Assembly: GCA_900540955.1 (NCBI GenBank)
Contig: UQIF01000006.1
Coordinates: forward strand, 1 to 64,000
DNA from: an uncultured Olsenella sp.
GTDB taxonomy: Bacteria; Actinomycetota; Coriobacteriia; Coriobacteriales; Atopobiaceae
Reading direction: 5' to 3'
DNA length: 64,000 bases
This document shows, in pieces, positions 8,285-16,103 of the stretch. How positions within the stretch are numbered: position 1 is the stretch's first letter; the number at the start of each line of letters is the position of its first letter. A program made the position numbers and the translations under genes. The notes below the pieces were generated by a model that worked only from the letters and a program-made list of their open reading frames with translations, had not been told where the DNA came from and searched no databases.

Positions 8285-8998
8285 ATGGACAAGGAAGAGA
8301 ACAACAACGAGGAGCTCGCGGGCGCCGTCGACGACATGCGCGACTCGGTTACCGCCTTCACCTACGACGGCGACCGCTCGACGCACGACCACGTGTCCGG
8401 CGCGCCCGAGGAGCGCGAGCTCGTGCTCGGCGACGACGACCCGCGCGACGCCGGCCTCGCCGAGCATCCCCTGACCGAGAACGTGGCCTGGACCGGGCGC
8501 ATCTTCAACGTCAATCGCCTGCAGGTTGAGCTGCCCGACGGGCGTCGCGCGCTGCGCGACGTCGTGCGCCATCCCGGCGCGGTCGCCGTCGTGGCGCTCA
8601 CCGAGGAGGGCAGGATCTGCCTCGTGCGCCAGTACCGCACGGCGCTCGGCCGCGTGACGGTCGAGATCCCGGCCGGCAAGCTCTCCGCCGGCGAGGACCC
8701 GCTCGAGTGCGCGAACCGCGAGCTTCTTGAGGAGACCGGCATGGTCGCCGAGAAGATGGCGTTTCTTACCACCATCGCGAGCTCGGACGGCTTCTGCGAC
8801 GAGCTGGTCCACATCTATATGGCCACCGGCCTGACCTTCTCCAAGTCGAGCCCAGACGACGACGAGTTCATCAACGTCGACCTCGTCGAGGTCTCCGAGC
8901 TCGTGGACGCCGTCCTCGACGGCCGCATCGAGGACGCGAAGACCGTCGTCGGCGCCCTTCTTTGCGACGCCATCGGCCGCCGCCTCGCCGACCAATAA
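8285..8998 (+). CDS. Nudix hydrolase, ADP-ribose pyrophosphatase type
   Basis: 237 residues. The Nudix box lies at 131-153 (GKLSAGEDPLECANRELLEETG), with the REXXEE glutamates that hold Mg2+. The surrounding sequence (HPGAVAVVALTEEGRICLVRQYR, VEIPAGK) is typical of ADP-ribose pyrophosphatases, which split ADP-ribose into AMP and ribose-5-P. An acidic N-terminal extension of about 60 residues (EENNNEE..., ELVLGDDDPRD) is unusual for the family and may be disordered. The start ATG at 8285 follows agggagaa and lies 10 bases after purD. Confidence 0.88.
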   Translation: MDKEENNNEELAGAVDDMRDSVTAFTYDGDRSTHDHVSGAPEERELVLGDDDPRDAGLAEHPLTENVAWTGRIFNVNRLQVELPDGRRALRDVVRHPGAVAVVALTEEGRICLVRQYRTALGRVTVEIPAGKLSAGEDPLECANRELLEETGMVAEKMAFLTTIASSDGFCDELVHIYMATGLTFSKSSPDDDEFINVDLVEVSELVDAVLDGRIEDAKTVVGALLCDAIGRRLADQ

Positions 8999-9028
8999 CC
9001 AAAGACCGGCCCCTGCCCGTCGCCTGAC

Positions 9029-9087
9029 CAGCGCAGCCTGCCCGATCTGCCGAGCCGTGAGCTCGGCGTCTCGGGCGGGCTGCGCTG
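9029..9087 (+). terminator. Terminator hairpin after the Nudix gene
   Basis: Long stem: cagcgcagcctgcccga at the 5' side pairs with tcgggcgggctgcgctg, and an inner palindrome (ccgagccgtgagctcgg) fills the loop. There is no T-tract. The arm shares agcctgcc with the dispersed intergenic palindromes. Confidence 0.65.
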
Positions 9088-9121
9088 ATCGGCGCAAAAG
9101 GACCTGGAAAGAAAGGAACCC

Positions 9122-10876
9122 ATGCTCAAGCGCTTTCTCGCCTATTACAAGCCGTTGATGGGCCTCTTTATCGCGGACACGGTGTGCGCCGTGGTCGTAG
9201 CCGGCGTCGACCTGGCGTTTCCCGTGATCCTCCGCTCGCTCACGGGCGGCCTGTTTACCGAGGGCGCCGCAGCCATCCTCTCTGCTCTGCCCGCGCTGGC
9301 GGCCGGGCTCATAGCCATGTACCTCGTGCGCTGCGGGTGCCGCTACTTCGTGAGCGCGCAGGGCCACATCATGGGCGCCCGCATGGAGTCCCAGATGCGC
9401 CAGGACCTCTTTGACCAGTACGAGCGCATGGGGTTTGCCTACTTCGATTCCCATTCCTCGGGCGATATGATGAGCCGCGTGGTCAATGACCTCTTTGACA
9501 TCTGCGAGGCCGCCCACCATGTGCCCGAGTGGATCATCATCTGCGCCATCGAGATCATCGGCTCGTTCGTCATCCTCTTTGGCCTGTCGCCCGCGCTCGC
9601 CTCGGCGATCCTTGTGGTCACCCTCGTGTTCGCCGCGGTGATGTTCCGTATGAACCTGACCATGCGGGCTACCTTCACCGATAACCGCAAGAAGATCGGA
9701 GGCGTCAACGCCCAGCTCCAGGACTCGCTCGAGGGCATTCGCGTGGTCAAGTCGTTTGCCAATGAGGATACCGAGTCGGCGAAGTTTTGTGCCTCAAACG
9801 AGCGCTACCTCGACTCCAAGGAGGATATGTACAAGACGATGGGTCGCTACTACGGCGTCTACGGCCTGATGACGGGCGCGCTGTACACCGTCGTTGCCGT
9901 CATGGGCGGTTGGCTCGTCGCCCGCGGCGAGCTCTCGGCCGTCGATATGGCCACCTTCGCGCTGTACATCTCGCTGTTCTGCACGCCGATCGAGACCCTC
10001 GTGAACTCCACCGAGATGTACCAGAAGGCGATCGCGGGCTTCCGTCGCATGGACGAGGTCCTGCGCACCGTGCCCGACGTGGACGACGCCCCCGGCGCCC
10101 CCGATTTCGTGCCCGGCCCCGGAGCCATCGAGTACCGCGACGTCTGCTTCACCTACAGCGACGTCGAGCTCGACGAGGACGGCGAGGCGCGCGAGCGTCC
10201 CGTGATCGACCACCTGAGCCTCTCGGTCCGTCCCGGCGAGACGCTCGCTCTCGTGGGCCCGTCCGGTGGCGGCAAGTCGACGACCTGCAGCCTGCTGCCG
10301 CGCTTCTACGATGTGGCGAGCGGCTCCATCACCATCGACGGGCAGGACGTTCGCGAGGTGACGCAGGCTTCCCTGCGCCGCGCCATCGGCCTCGTGCAGC
10401 AAGACGTGTATCTCTTTGACGGCACCATCGGCGAGAACATCGCCTACGGCAAGCCCGGCGCCACCGCGACAGAGATCGAGGCGGCCGCCCGCCGCGCGAA
10501 CATCGCGGACTTCATCGCCGGCCTCCCCAACGGCTACGACACCGAGGTGGGCGAGAGGGGCACGCGCCTTTCCGGAGGCCAGAAGCAGCGCATCGCCATC
10601 GCGCGCGTCTTCCTCAAGAACCCTCCGATCCTGATCTTCGACGAGGCCACGAGCGCGCTCGACAACGAGTCCGAGCGCGTGGTGCAGGAGTCGCTCTCGG
10701 AGCTCGCCCGCGGCCGCACCACCATTGTGATCGCGCACCGGCTCTCGACCATCAAGGGCGCCGACGAGATCGCGACCGTCGAGGCGGGCCGCGTGGTGGA
10801 GCGCGGCACCCACGAGGAGCTTCTTGCCGCCGGCGGCACCTACGCCCGCTACCACCGCATGCAGTTCGCCCAGTAA
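9122..10876 (+). CDS. ABC half-transporter (fused membrane and ATPase domains)
   Basis: 584-residue exporter-type half-transporter that should work as a dimer. Residues about 1-310 form a six-helix ABC membrane domain; residues about 335-584 form the nucleotide-binding domain with Walker A GPSGGGKST at 379-387, the Q-loop VQQDVYLFDG, signature LSGGQ at 483-487, Walker B ILIFDEATSALD and the H-loop IAHRLSTI. All ATPase residues are intact. ATG at 9122 has gaaaggaa as RBS. The substrate cannot be inferred: it resembles MsbA/MdlB-type multidrug or lipid exporters and has no partner ABC gene. It stands between two hairpins, apparently monocistronic. Confidence 0.9.
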   Translation: MLKRFLAYYKPLMGLFIADTVCAVVVAGVDLAFPVILRSLTGGLFTEGAAAILSALPALAAGLIAMYLVRCGCRYFVSAQGHIMGARMESQMRQDLFDQYERMGFAYFDSHSSGDMMSRVVNDLFDICEAAHHVPEWIIICAIEIIGSFVILFGLSPALASAILVVTLVFAAVMFRMNLTMRATFTDNRKKIGGVNAQLQDSLEGIRVVKSFANEDTESAKFCASNERYLDSKEDMYKTMGRYYGVYGLMTGALYTVVAVMGGWLVARGELSAVDMATFALYISLFCTPIETLVNSTEMYQKAIAGFRRMDEVLRTVPDVDDAPGAPDFVPGPGAIEYRDVCFTYSDVELDEDGEARERPVIDHLSLSVRPGETLALVGPSGGGKSTTCSLLPRFYDVASGSITIDGQDVREVTQASLRRAIGLVQQDVYLFDGTIGENIAYGKPGATATEIEAAARRANIADFIAGLPNGYDTEVGERGTRLSGGQKQRIAIARVFLKNPPILIFDEATSALDNESERVVQESLSELARGRTTIVIAHRLSTIKGADEIATVEAGRVVERGTHEELLAAGGTYARYHRMQFAQ

Positions 10877-10935
10877 CTGCCCGGAGCCTGACCCGCGAGT
10901 TGGCGCATGTGACCTACTCGTTGGGCATGCAACGG

Positions 10936-10941
10936 TATACT
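10936..10941 (+). promoter_or_regulatory. -10 element before the 10977 gene
   Basis: TATACT at 10936-10941, about 36 bases before the start codon at 10977. No convincing -35. Confidence 0.4.
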
Positions 10942-10976
10942 GAACTCATCGCTGTTTCGATTACGGGAAGAAACAC

Positions 10977-11780
10977 ATGGCAAAGAAGTACGACATCGCG
11001 CGAATCCAAAAAGGAGCCCTCAACGCTGACGAGGCGGAGGCGCTCTTCTCGACCGTCGACGAGACCGGCCACACCGACGAGGAGCGCGCGGCCCGCGAGC
11101 GCCGCCACCGCAAAGAGAAGGGCCACGCGGTCGACGTCGACCCGCTGTCCTCCGAGGACCCCTCCGGCTCCAACGTCGAGAAGGTCATCGCAAAGACCGC
11201 CGTCGCCTTCGTGGTCGTCTTCCTCGTGGGCATCGTCGGCATGCAGGTCTTCTTTGGCCTGGTGCGCCGCGCGAACACCTCGAACCTCTCGGAGAACGCC
11301 AACGTCCGCACCGTCGCGTCGGCGCTTGCCGGCGGCGTCGAGTGGGGCAACGGCTTCACGCAGTTCCCCGAGGACTACTCGGTGCAGGAGGCCGACGAGA
11401 ACACCGGCCGTATCGAGGTCTCCGTCACCGACGCGAGCTCGAAGAACGCGCTGCAGTGCTTCGCCGGGTCGCAGGTCCAGGCCACGGCATTCGCGGTGAA
11501 CTCGCTGCTCAACCCCAACATCAACACCGTGGTCTACCACGTCAACGTCCACATGGACCCCGAGGGCAAGATCCAGCAGTCCCATCTCTTCGGCTTCCTC
11601 AAGCCGACGGGCGACGTCAAGTCGATCATGACGTTCATCTGGACCAAGACCCAATCGAGCGCCGGCGTCAACTTCAGCTGTACCATCACCGGCATCGACG
11701 AGACACTCCAAGACGAGCTGCGCGACCAGATAACCACGTCCTTCACGCCCGTTCAGATCCTAACGGGCGCCACCAACTAA
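10977..11780 (+). CDS. Unrecognised single-pass membrane protein
   Basis: I do not recognise a family. The 267-residue protein has a highly charged cytoplasmic head (about 1-70, rich in Glu, Arg, Lys and His), one hydrophobic helix (about 77-98, VAFVVVFLVGIVGMQVFFGLV) and an extracytoplasmic domain of about 165 residues with mixed alpha/beta character. Type II topology is likely. ATG at 10977 has cgggaag as RBS. It has its own promoter-like -10 and is followed by a hairpin at 11803-11828. It may be envelope-associated; nothing in the neighbours assigns a role. Confidence 0.75.
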   Translation: MAKKYDIARIQKGALNADEAEALFSTVDETGHTDEERAARERRHRKEKGHAVDVDPLSSEDPSGSNVEKVIAKTAVAFVVVFLVGIVGMQVFFGLVRRANTSNLSENANVRTVASALAGGVEWGNGFTQFPEDYSVQEADENTGRIEVSVTDASSKNALQCFAGSQVQATAFAVNSLLNPNINTVVYHVNVHMDPEGKIQQSHLFGFLKPTGDVKSIMTFIWTKTQSSAGVNFSCTITGIDETLQDELRDQITTSFTPVQILTGATN

Positions 11781-11802
11781 GGTTTTCGGCAACGAATTGT
11801 TA

Positions 11803-11828
11803 CGCGGCCCGCTTCTCGGCGGGCCGCG
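11803..11828 (+). terminator. GC-rich hairpin after the 10977 gene
   Basis: Perfect 10-bp stem (cgcggcccgc with gcgggccgcg), 6-base loop. No T-tract follows, so termination efficiency is uncertain. Confidence 0.55.
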
Positions 11829-11881
11829 GTCATAATCAGCTACATTTAAAGACAGTGTCCTGTTAACGATGGGGGGTACCG

Positions 11882-13951
11882 ATGCGTTGCAAGAAGTGCG
11901 GAGCAGAGCTGCCCGACGGCGCCCGCTTTTGCTATATGTGCGCCTCTCCGGTCGAGCCGGAGGAAGCCGAGAAGAACGCCGAGGCCGCGGCCGACTCCGC
12001 GCAGACGGCTGGCGCCGGCGCTGCGCGTGCGGAGGAGATTCCCACGCCGGTGAAGCTCGAGGGTCCGCTGCCCGTGGGCGCGGTGCCTTTTGTGCCGATG
12101 GCGCCCTCTCCCAGGTCGACGTATGTGCAGCGCCGCGGTGCCCGCCCGGTAAAGAGCTCGCGCCCCGGTTCGAATTCCGCGCCCACCACGGCGTCGGGCT
12201 ACTCGACTTCCGCGTGGCCCGAGAATTCCGCCTGGTCGCTTGAGGGCCGCCTGCCCGACGACGCGGGCCGCATGATCGAGCGACGCAACGAGTCGGACGA
12301 CCCCATTGGCAGCGCCAAGAACGCGATCAACCAGGTCATCTCGTCGTGGTCCGCGGCTTCCGCCGAGCGTGGCGAGAAGAAACGCAAGGAAAAAGAGATT
12401 CGCGAGGCTGCGCGCCGCGTCCAGGAGCAGAAGCGCGAGGAAGAGCGCCTCGCCGCCGAGAAGGCTTGGCGCGAGCAGGAGGAGAAAGAGCGCCGAGAGG
12501 CGGAGCGCGCCCAACGCGAGCAGCGGGAGCAGGAAGAGCGCCGCGAGCTCGAGCTGGCGGAGCTGCGCGAGGCCGCGGCGGAGGAGGAGGCGATGCGGGA
12601 GGCGACTGCCGACCAGGAGGCAGAGCCTGCAGACGGCGCGCAGGCTGAGCCCGCGGCTCCCGAAGTCGCCACCGACGCGCCGTCGTCCGAGCCCTTCTTG
12701 CCCGCGGACCAGAATGGCGAGGCTGCTGAAGAGCTCGTTCAGCAGCCCGAGCCGGAAACGGAGCCGGCCTCCGCGGAGGAGCCGGATGACGACCAGCCGA
12801 CCGCGGCGTTTGAGGCGCAGCCGGATGTCGGCACGCGTCACGCGCCCGACGAGCGGGGACTTTCTTCTTTGTGGGGCGACGAGTCGGACGACGCCTTCGA
12901 GACAGCGACGACGCGTGACCTCTCTGGCGCAACCAGCCGCGCCGAGGAGGCTCACAAGCCCGGATTCGCCGCCGTTCCCCGCGGCGCCGCCCGCGCAGGC
13001 GCGCCTCGAAACCTGCCGTTCAACCCCGTTGCGGTGGTCGCGGCCGTGATCGCGCTCGTCGCGGTCGTCGCGTTGGGGATCGGTGTGCTCGGTGGGGGCC
13101 AGAAGCAGTCTGAGCCGACCACCCCGGAGCCCGCGCAGCAGGCTAGTGAGCCGCAGGCCACCTCGGAGCCCGATGCTGAGCCCAAGGAGGCGGAAGTCGC
13201 TGTGCGCGCGAGCGTCGAGGATTATTCCTGGGACGAGCTCTCGCAGCTCGCGGATATGATCGCCGGGGCCAAGGACCAGTCGTCCGCGCTCGAGATCGAG
13301 AAGAAGTACAACCTTGTCTCCGCCGCCGGGACTCTCGACGGTACTCAGGCCAAGACTCTGCAGCTCAGCGATGGCACGAGCGTGAAAATGCGCATCGCCG
13401 GCTTCCGTCACGATCAGTGCTCGGACGGCTCCGGCGTCGCGGGAATCACGTTTGTTTCCGACTCCACCGTCGCTGCGCGGCCAATCAATGAGACTACCTT
13501 GGCTGACTGGGGCCAGTCTTCTTTGCGCTCCTGGCTCAACGGTGAGTTCATGTCCGAGCTGCCCGACGACTTGACATCAAAGCTTGTTGAGGTGAACAAG
13601 TCGACCACGCGCGCAACGGAGCTTGCTTCGCAGGAGACTACGGCCGACAAGGTCTGGATGCTCTCGTATTCCGAGCTCGTGGGCCCGCTCGATTTCGGCA
13701 GCATGCGCTATGGCTCTTATACCTCCGAGGGCGAGCAGTACCAGCTCTTTTCCGACCTGGGCTGTGTGTGGGGCCAGAACTCCGACCACTACAAGATGGG
13801 CGGCGGCCTCGGTCGTTGGTGGCTGCGCAGCCCGGACCCCATCAACGCGAACTGCTACATCGCGCCGAACAGCGAAGATGGCGCGCCTGGCTATGCGCGC
13901 TACTTCGGCCTGAATGGAGAGGTGGGTGTGGCGCCGGCCTTCTGCCTGTAG
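11882..13951 (+). CDS. Zinc-ribbon, coiled-coil membrane protein with DUF6273-like C-terminus
   Basis: 689-residue modular protein. An N-terminal zinc ribbon (MRCKKCGAELP...FCYMC, two CXXC pairs, residues 3-20) leads to a low-complexity linker, a long charged coiled coil (about 150-240, Glu/Arg/Lys repeats), an acidic Pro/Glu/Ala region, one membrane helix (about 381-402) and an outer domain of about 270 residues. That domain ends with a WWLRSP motif (646-651) and GEVGVAPAFCL, features of DUF6273, a Gram-positive surface domain of unknown function. The zinc ribbon inside and DUF6273 outside suggest a sensor or scaffold; this is inference. Start ATG at 11882 follows gggggtacc. Confidence 0.75.
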   Translation: MRCKKCGAELPDGARFCYMCASPVEPEEAEKNAEAAADSAQTAGAGAARAEEIPTPVKLEGPLPVGAVPFVPMAPSPRSTYVQRRGARPVKSSRPGSNSAPTTASGYSTSAWPENSAWSLEGRLPDDAGRMIERRNESDDPIGSAKNAINQVISSWSAASAERGEKKRKEKEIREAARRVQEQKREEERLAAEKAWREQEEKERREAERAQREQREQEERRELELAELREAAAEEEAMREATADQEAEPADGAQAEPAAPEVATDAPSSEPFLPADQNGEAAEELVQQPEPETEPASAEEPDDDQPTAAFEAQPDVGTRHAPDERGLSSLWGDESDDAFETATTRDLSGATSRAEEAHKPGFAAVPRGAARAGAPRNLPFNPVAVVAAVIALVAVVALGIGVLGGGQKQSEPTTPEPAQQASEPQATSEPDAEPKEAEVAVRASVEDYSWDELSQLADMIAGAKDQSSALEIEKKYNLVSAAGTLDGTQAKTLQLSDGTSVKMRIAGFRHDQCSDGSGVAGITFVSDSTVAARPINETTLADWGQSSLRSWLNGEFMSELPDDLTSKLVEVNKSTTRATELASQETTADKVWMLSYSELVGPLDFGSMRYGSYTSEGEQYQLFSDLGCVWGQNSDHYKMGGGLGRWWLRSPDPINANCYIAPNSEDGAPGYARYFGLNGEVGVAPAFCL

Positions 13952-13985
13952 CCCCATTTACCGACGAACAATAGACCCACTAGTC

Positions 13986-14034
13986 CAGCCTGTCTGAGGA
14001 GGCGAGTGTTCTTCTCGCCAAGTCAGGCAGGCTG
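13986..14034. terminator. Bidirectional hairpin between convergent genes
   Basis: Outer stem cagcctgtctga (13986-13997) with tcaggcaggctg (14023-14034), one G-T pair, and an inner stem ggcgag/ctcgcc. It sits between the stop of the plus-strand 11882 gene and the minus-strand WYL gene and belongs to the dispersed palindrome family. Confidence 0.7.
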
Positions 14035-14044
14035 CTTTGCGGGC

Positions 14045-14965
14045 CTAGGAGATGAGCTGCTCTTTGGCGTAGGCGACGATGGCGTCGCAGAGCTCCGGGT
14101 CGGTCGTGTGGGCGCCGGCGCCGCAGCCGGCGAGCTGGCGGACAAGCCAGTCGCCTCCGTAGTAGGGAATGGTCCCGCGCGCCCGTCCGAGGTCGTCGTC
14201 GCGCTGCGTGAGCTCGAGGCCCGGCCACACAAACAGGTCAAGAAGCCCCAGGTCGGAGAACTCAACCTCAACCGTGCGGCTGCCGCGGCCGTCATCTGCA
14301 CTCAGCGGCTCTTTGCATGCGTCCCGGCGCGCCGCCTCAACCTGCGACATGCGGTCGATCCTGAAGGTCCTTTGGCCCCCGCGCTCGAGGTCGGTGCACT
14401 CGAGGTACCACAGCCCTTCTTGCTCGGTGAGCTTACGCGGCCTCACGTGCCTGCGTTCCGGGGCGCTCGCCGCGTCCTTGAGATAAGAGAACTCGAGGTC
14501 GTCCAGGGAGGCGATGGCCGCCGAGCACGCGGCGAGGTTTCCTGCGGCCGCGGCGCCCGGCGCATGCGAGAGCACGCGGTCGAGAAGCGCCTCGTCGACG
14601 CCGCCCGCCGCGAGCGCGCCCTGGAGCTTTTGCCTCAAAGGGTTGTCCTCGGCCACGCCGAGTCGCCGCAGCGCACAGAGCAGGGCAAAGGTCTCGCTGG
14701 CATCGAGGCGAAGCGCTCGGGCGCCGTGGCTCCCGGCACCGATGGCGATGCCGTCGATGTCCTCGTAGGCGCACAGCCCCTCCGGGTCGGAGGCCACGTT
14801 CTCGAGCAGCGAGAAGAGCTTCTGCGCCTGCTTACGCCCGCAGCCGAGCCTGCGCTCGATCGCATTGACGCTCACGTAGTCGCCCGGCTCGGAGAGCGAG
14901 GAGGCGAGCTCAAGGAGGCTTCGCGTGACGTCGCCAGCCCCTCGGCGGCCCTTATTCGTTGGCAT
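14045..14965 (-). CDS. WYL-domain transcriptional regulator, second of pair
   Basis: 306 residues: an N-terminal helix-turn-helix-like region (about 15-75, YVSVNAIERRLGCGRKQAQKL) followed by a WYL-type ligand-binding domain (EGLWYLECTDLERGGQRTFRIDRM). Paired WYL regulators such as PafB/PafC of Actinobacteria form heterodimers that control stress or DNA-damage genes; whether this pair does so is unknown. ATG at 14965 has ggagg seven bases upstream, inside the preceding gene, and the first 14 bases overlap that gene's end, implying translational coupling. Confidence 0.85.
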   Translation of the reverse strand: MPTNKGRRGAGDVTRSLLELASSLSEPGDYVSVNAIERRLGCGRKQAQKLFSLLENVASDPEGLCAYEDIDGIAIGAGSHGARALRLDASETFALLCALRRLGVAEDNPLRQKLQGALAAGGVDEALLDRVLSHAPGAAAAGNLAACSAAIASLDDLEFSYLKDAASAPERRHVRPRKLTEQEGLWYLECTDLERGGQRTFRIDRMSQVEAARRDACKEPLSADDGRGSRTVEVEFSDLGLLDLFVWPGLELTQRDDDLGRARGTIPYYGGDWLVRQLAGCGAGAHTTDPELCDAIVAYAKEQLIS

Positions 14966-15932
14966 GGCAGGCCTCCTTAAGGCACTTCTTCCAAGATTCG
15001 ACGAGCTCGGAAGGCTCCAGGGGGCGAATGCCCTGGGCAACGGCCCATCTGGCTGCGTCGTCCACATCGCTTACGTCAACCGTCCACTCGGTGCCCTTCT
15101 CGCCGTTTGCCACCGCACCGCTTCGCAGGCAGGAGGTCGACAGGGCTTCGCGTCTGTTTTCCGGCACAAAGAAGCGCGCCGTGCACGTCGTCGGCCCGAT
15201 CTGGAACGGGAGCAGCAGGTAGTCGGCGATGTCAAAGCCCGCGGGGACGACCGCCGCCTGCGTGGTCTCGCGAGCTGACTCGATTCTGTCGAGGCGAAGC
15301 GTCCTGCGCCTGAGCGCCGTGCCGTCCTCGCCCTCTTCGATGAAATCCCCCACAACATAGCCCCGCCCGCGGCAGGGGAACGTCCCATACGGGGCGAAAT
15401 CTCGTTTGGTTACGGTTCCCTTGGCGTCGCGGTACGTCACATTGACGACGTGGCCTCGGTCGATGCAGCCGAGGACGGTCTGCGAGGCGCGGCTGCGCTC
15501 GGCAGGGGATGTGCGCACGGCCTGGTCGGGGTCGCCGAAGGTCCGGTCGATCTTTGCAAGCGCGTGGCGCAGCGCCTCCCCGTGGGTAAACCCGTGGTCC
15601 TCGAGCAGCGGCTGGCAGGCGACGTCGAGCGCGATGGCCTCAAGAGGGGAGAGCTCGGCCGCACCGGCAAAGGAGGCGTCGGCGTCGATTTCCCAGGCCT
15701 TCTCGCCGTCGCGCCAGCCGGCGTCGCGCACCAGCACGCCCGCCGACGCGAGCAGGTCGCGGTCCCGGGAGAAGGTCTTTCGGCGGTTCGCCTCCCCGAG
15801 CTCGGCATAGAAGCGCTCGTAGATGGCGGCAGTGCCCACGGGATACCTTGCCCCCATGAGGAAGGTCGCGAGGGTCGTTGCACGCTCGGCGCGCCGCTCG
15901 TCCTCGGTGAAGCCTGAACTGATCCGTGCCAT
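14952..15932 (-). CDS. WYL-domain transcriptional regulator, first of pair
   Basis: 326 residues. The N-terminal part (about 1-75) is a winged-helix domain of the HTH_11 kind (ATLATFLMGARYPVGTAAIYERFY, then a recognition segment RKTFSRDRDLLASAGV). The WYL domain (about 150-320) contains VNVTYRDAKGTVTKRDFAPYG and the arginine-rich LRRRTLRLDRIESA. The start ATG at 15932 has gggag upstream. It overlaps the partner gene by 14 bases and is divergent from the large membrane protein at 16104, which it could regulate from the shared 171-base gap. Confidence 0.87.
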   Translation of the reverse strand: MARISSGFTEDERRAERATTLATFLMGARYPVGTAAIYERFYAELGEANRRKTFSRDRDLLASAGVLVRDAGWRDGEKAWEIDADASFAGAAELSPLEAIALDVACQPLLEDHGFTHGEALRHALAKIDRTFGDPDQAVRTSPAERSRASQTVLGCIDRGHVVNVTYRDAKGTVTKRDFAPYGTFPCRGRGYVVGDFIEEGEDGTALRRRTLRLDRIESARETTQAAVVPAGFDIADYLLLPFQIGPTTCTARFFVPENRREALSTSCLRSGAVANGEKGTEWTVDVSDVDDAARWAVAQGIRPLEPSELVESWKKCLKEACHANE

Positions 15933-16037
15933 GCGCGCTCCCCGTAATTAGGCGCCGAAACCTCGGCGGCACAACGTAAAATACCCAACATACGCCGGCG
16001 GAGACGTGCTCAACCCGTGAACAGGCCATCCAAGACG

Positions 16038-16043
16038 TATACT
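16038..16043 (+). promoter_or_regulatory. -10 element in the divergent gap
   Basis: TATACT at 16038-16043, 61 bases before the start at 16104, in the gap shared with the minus-strand WYL operon. Confidence 0.4.
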
Positions 16044-16103
16044 CTTTTGATTGTATGCACCATTCTTTTTGCTCGCTCACTAGACTCGCCGAAGGATCTC
16101 ACA

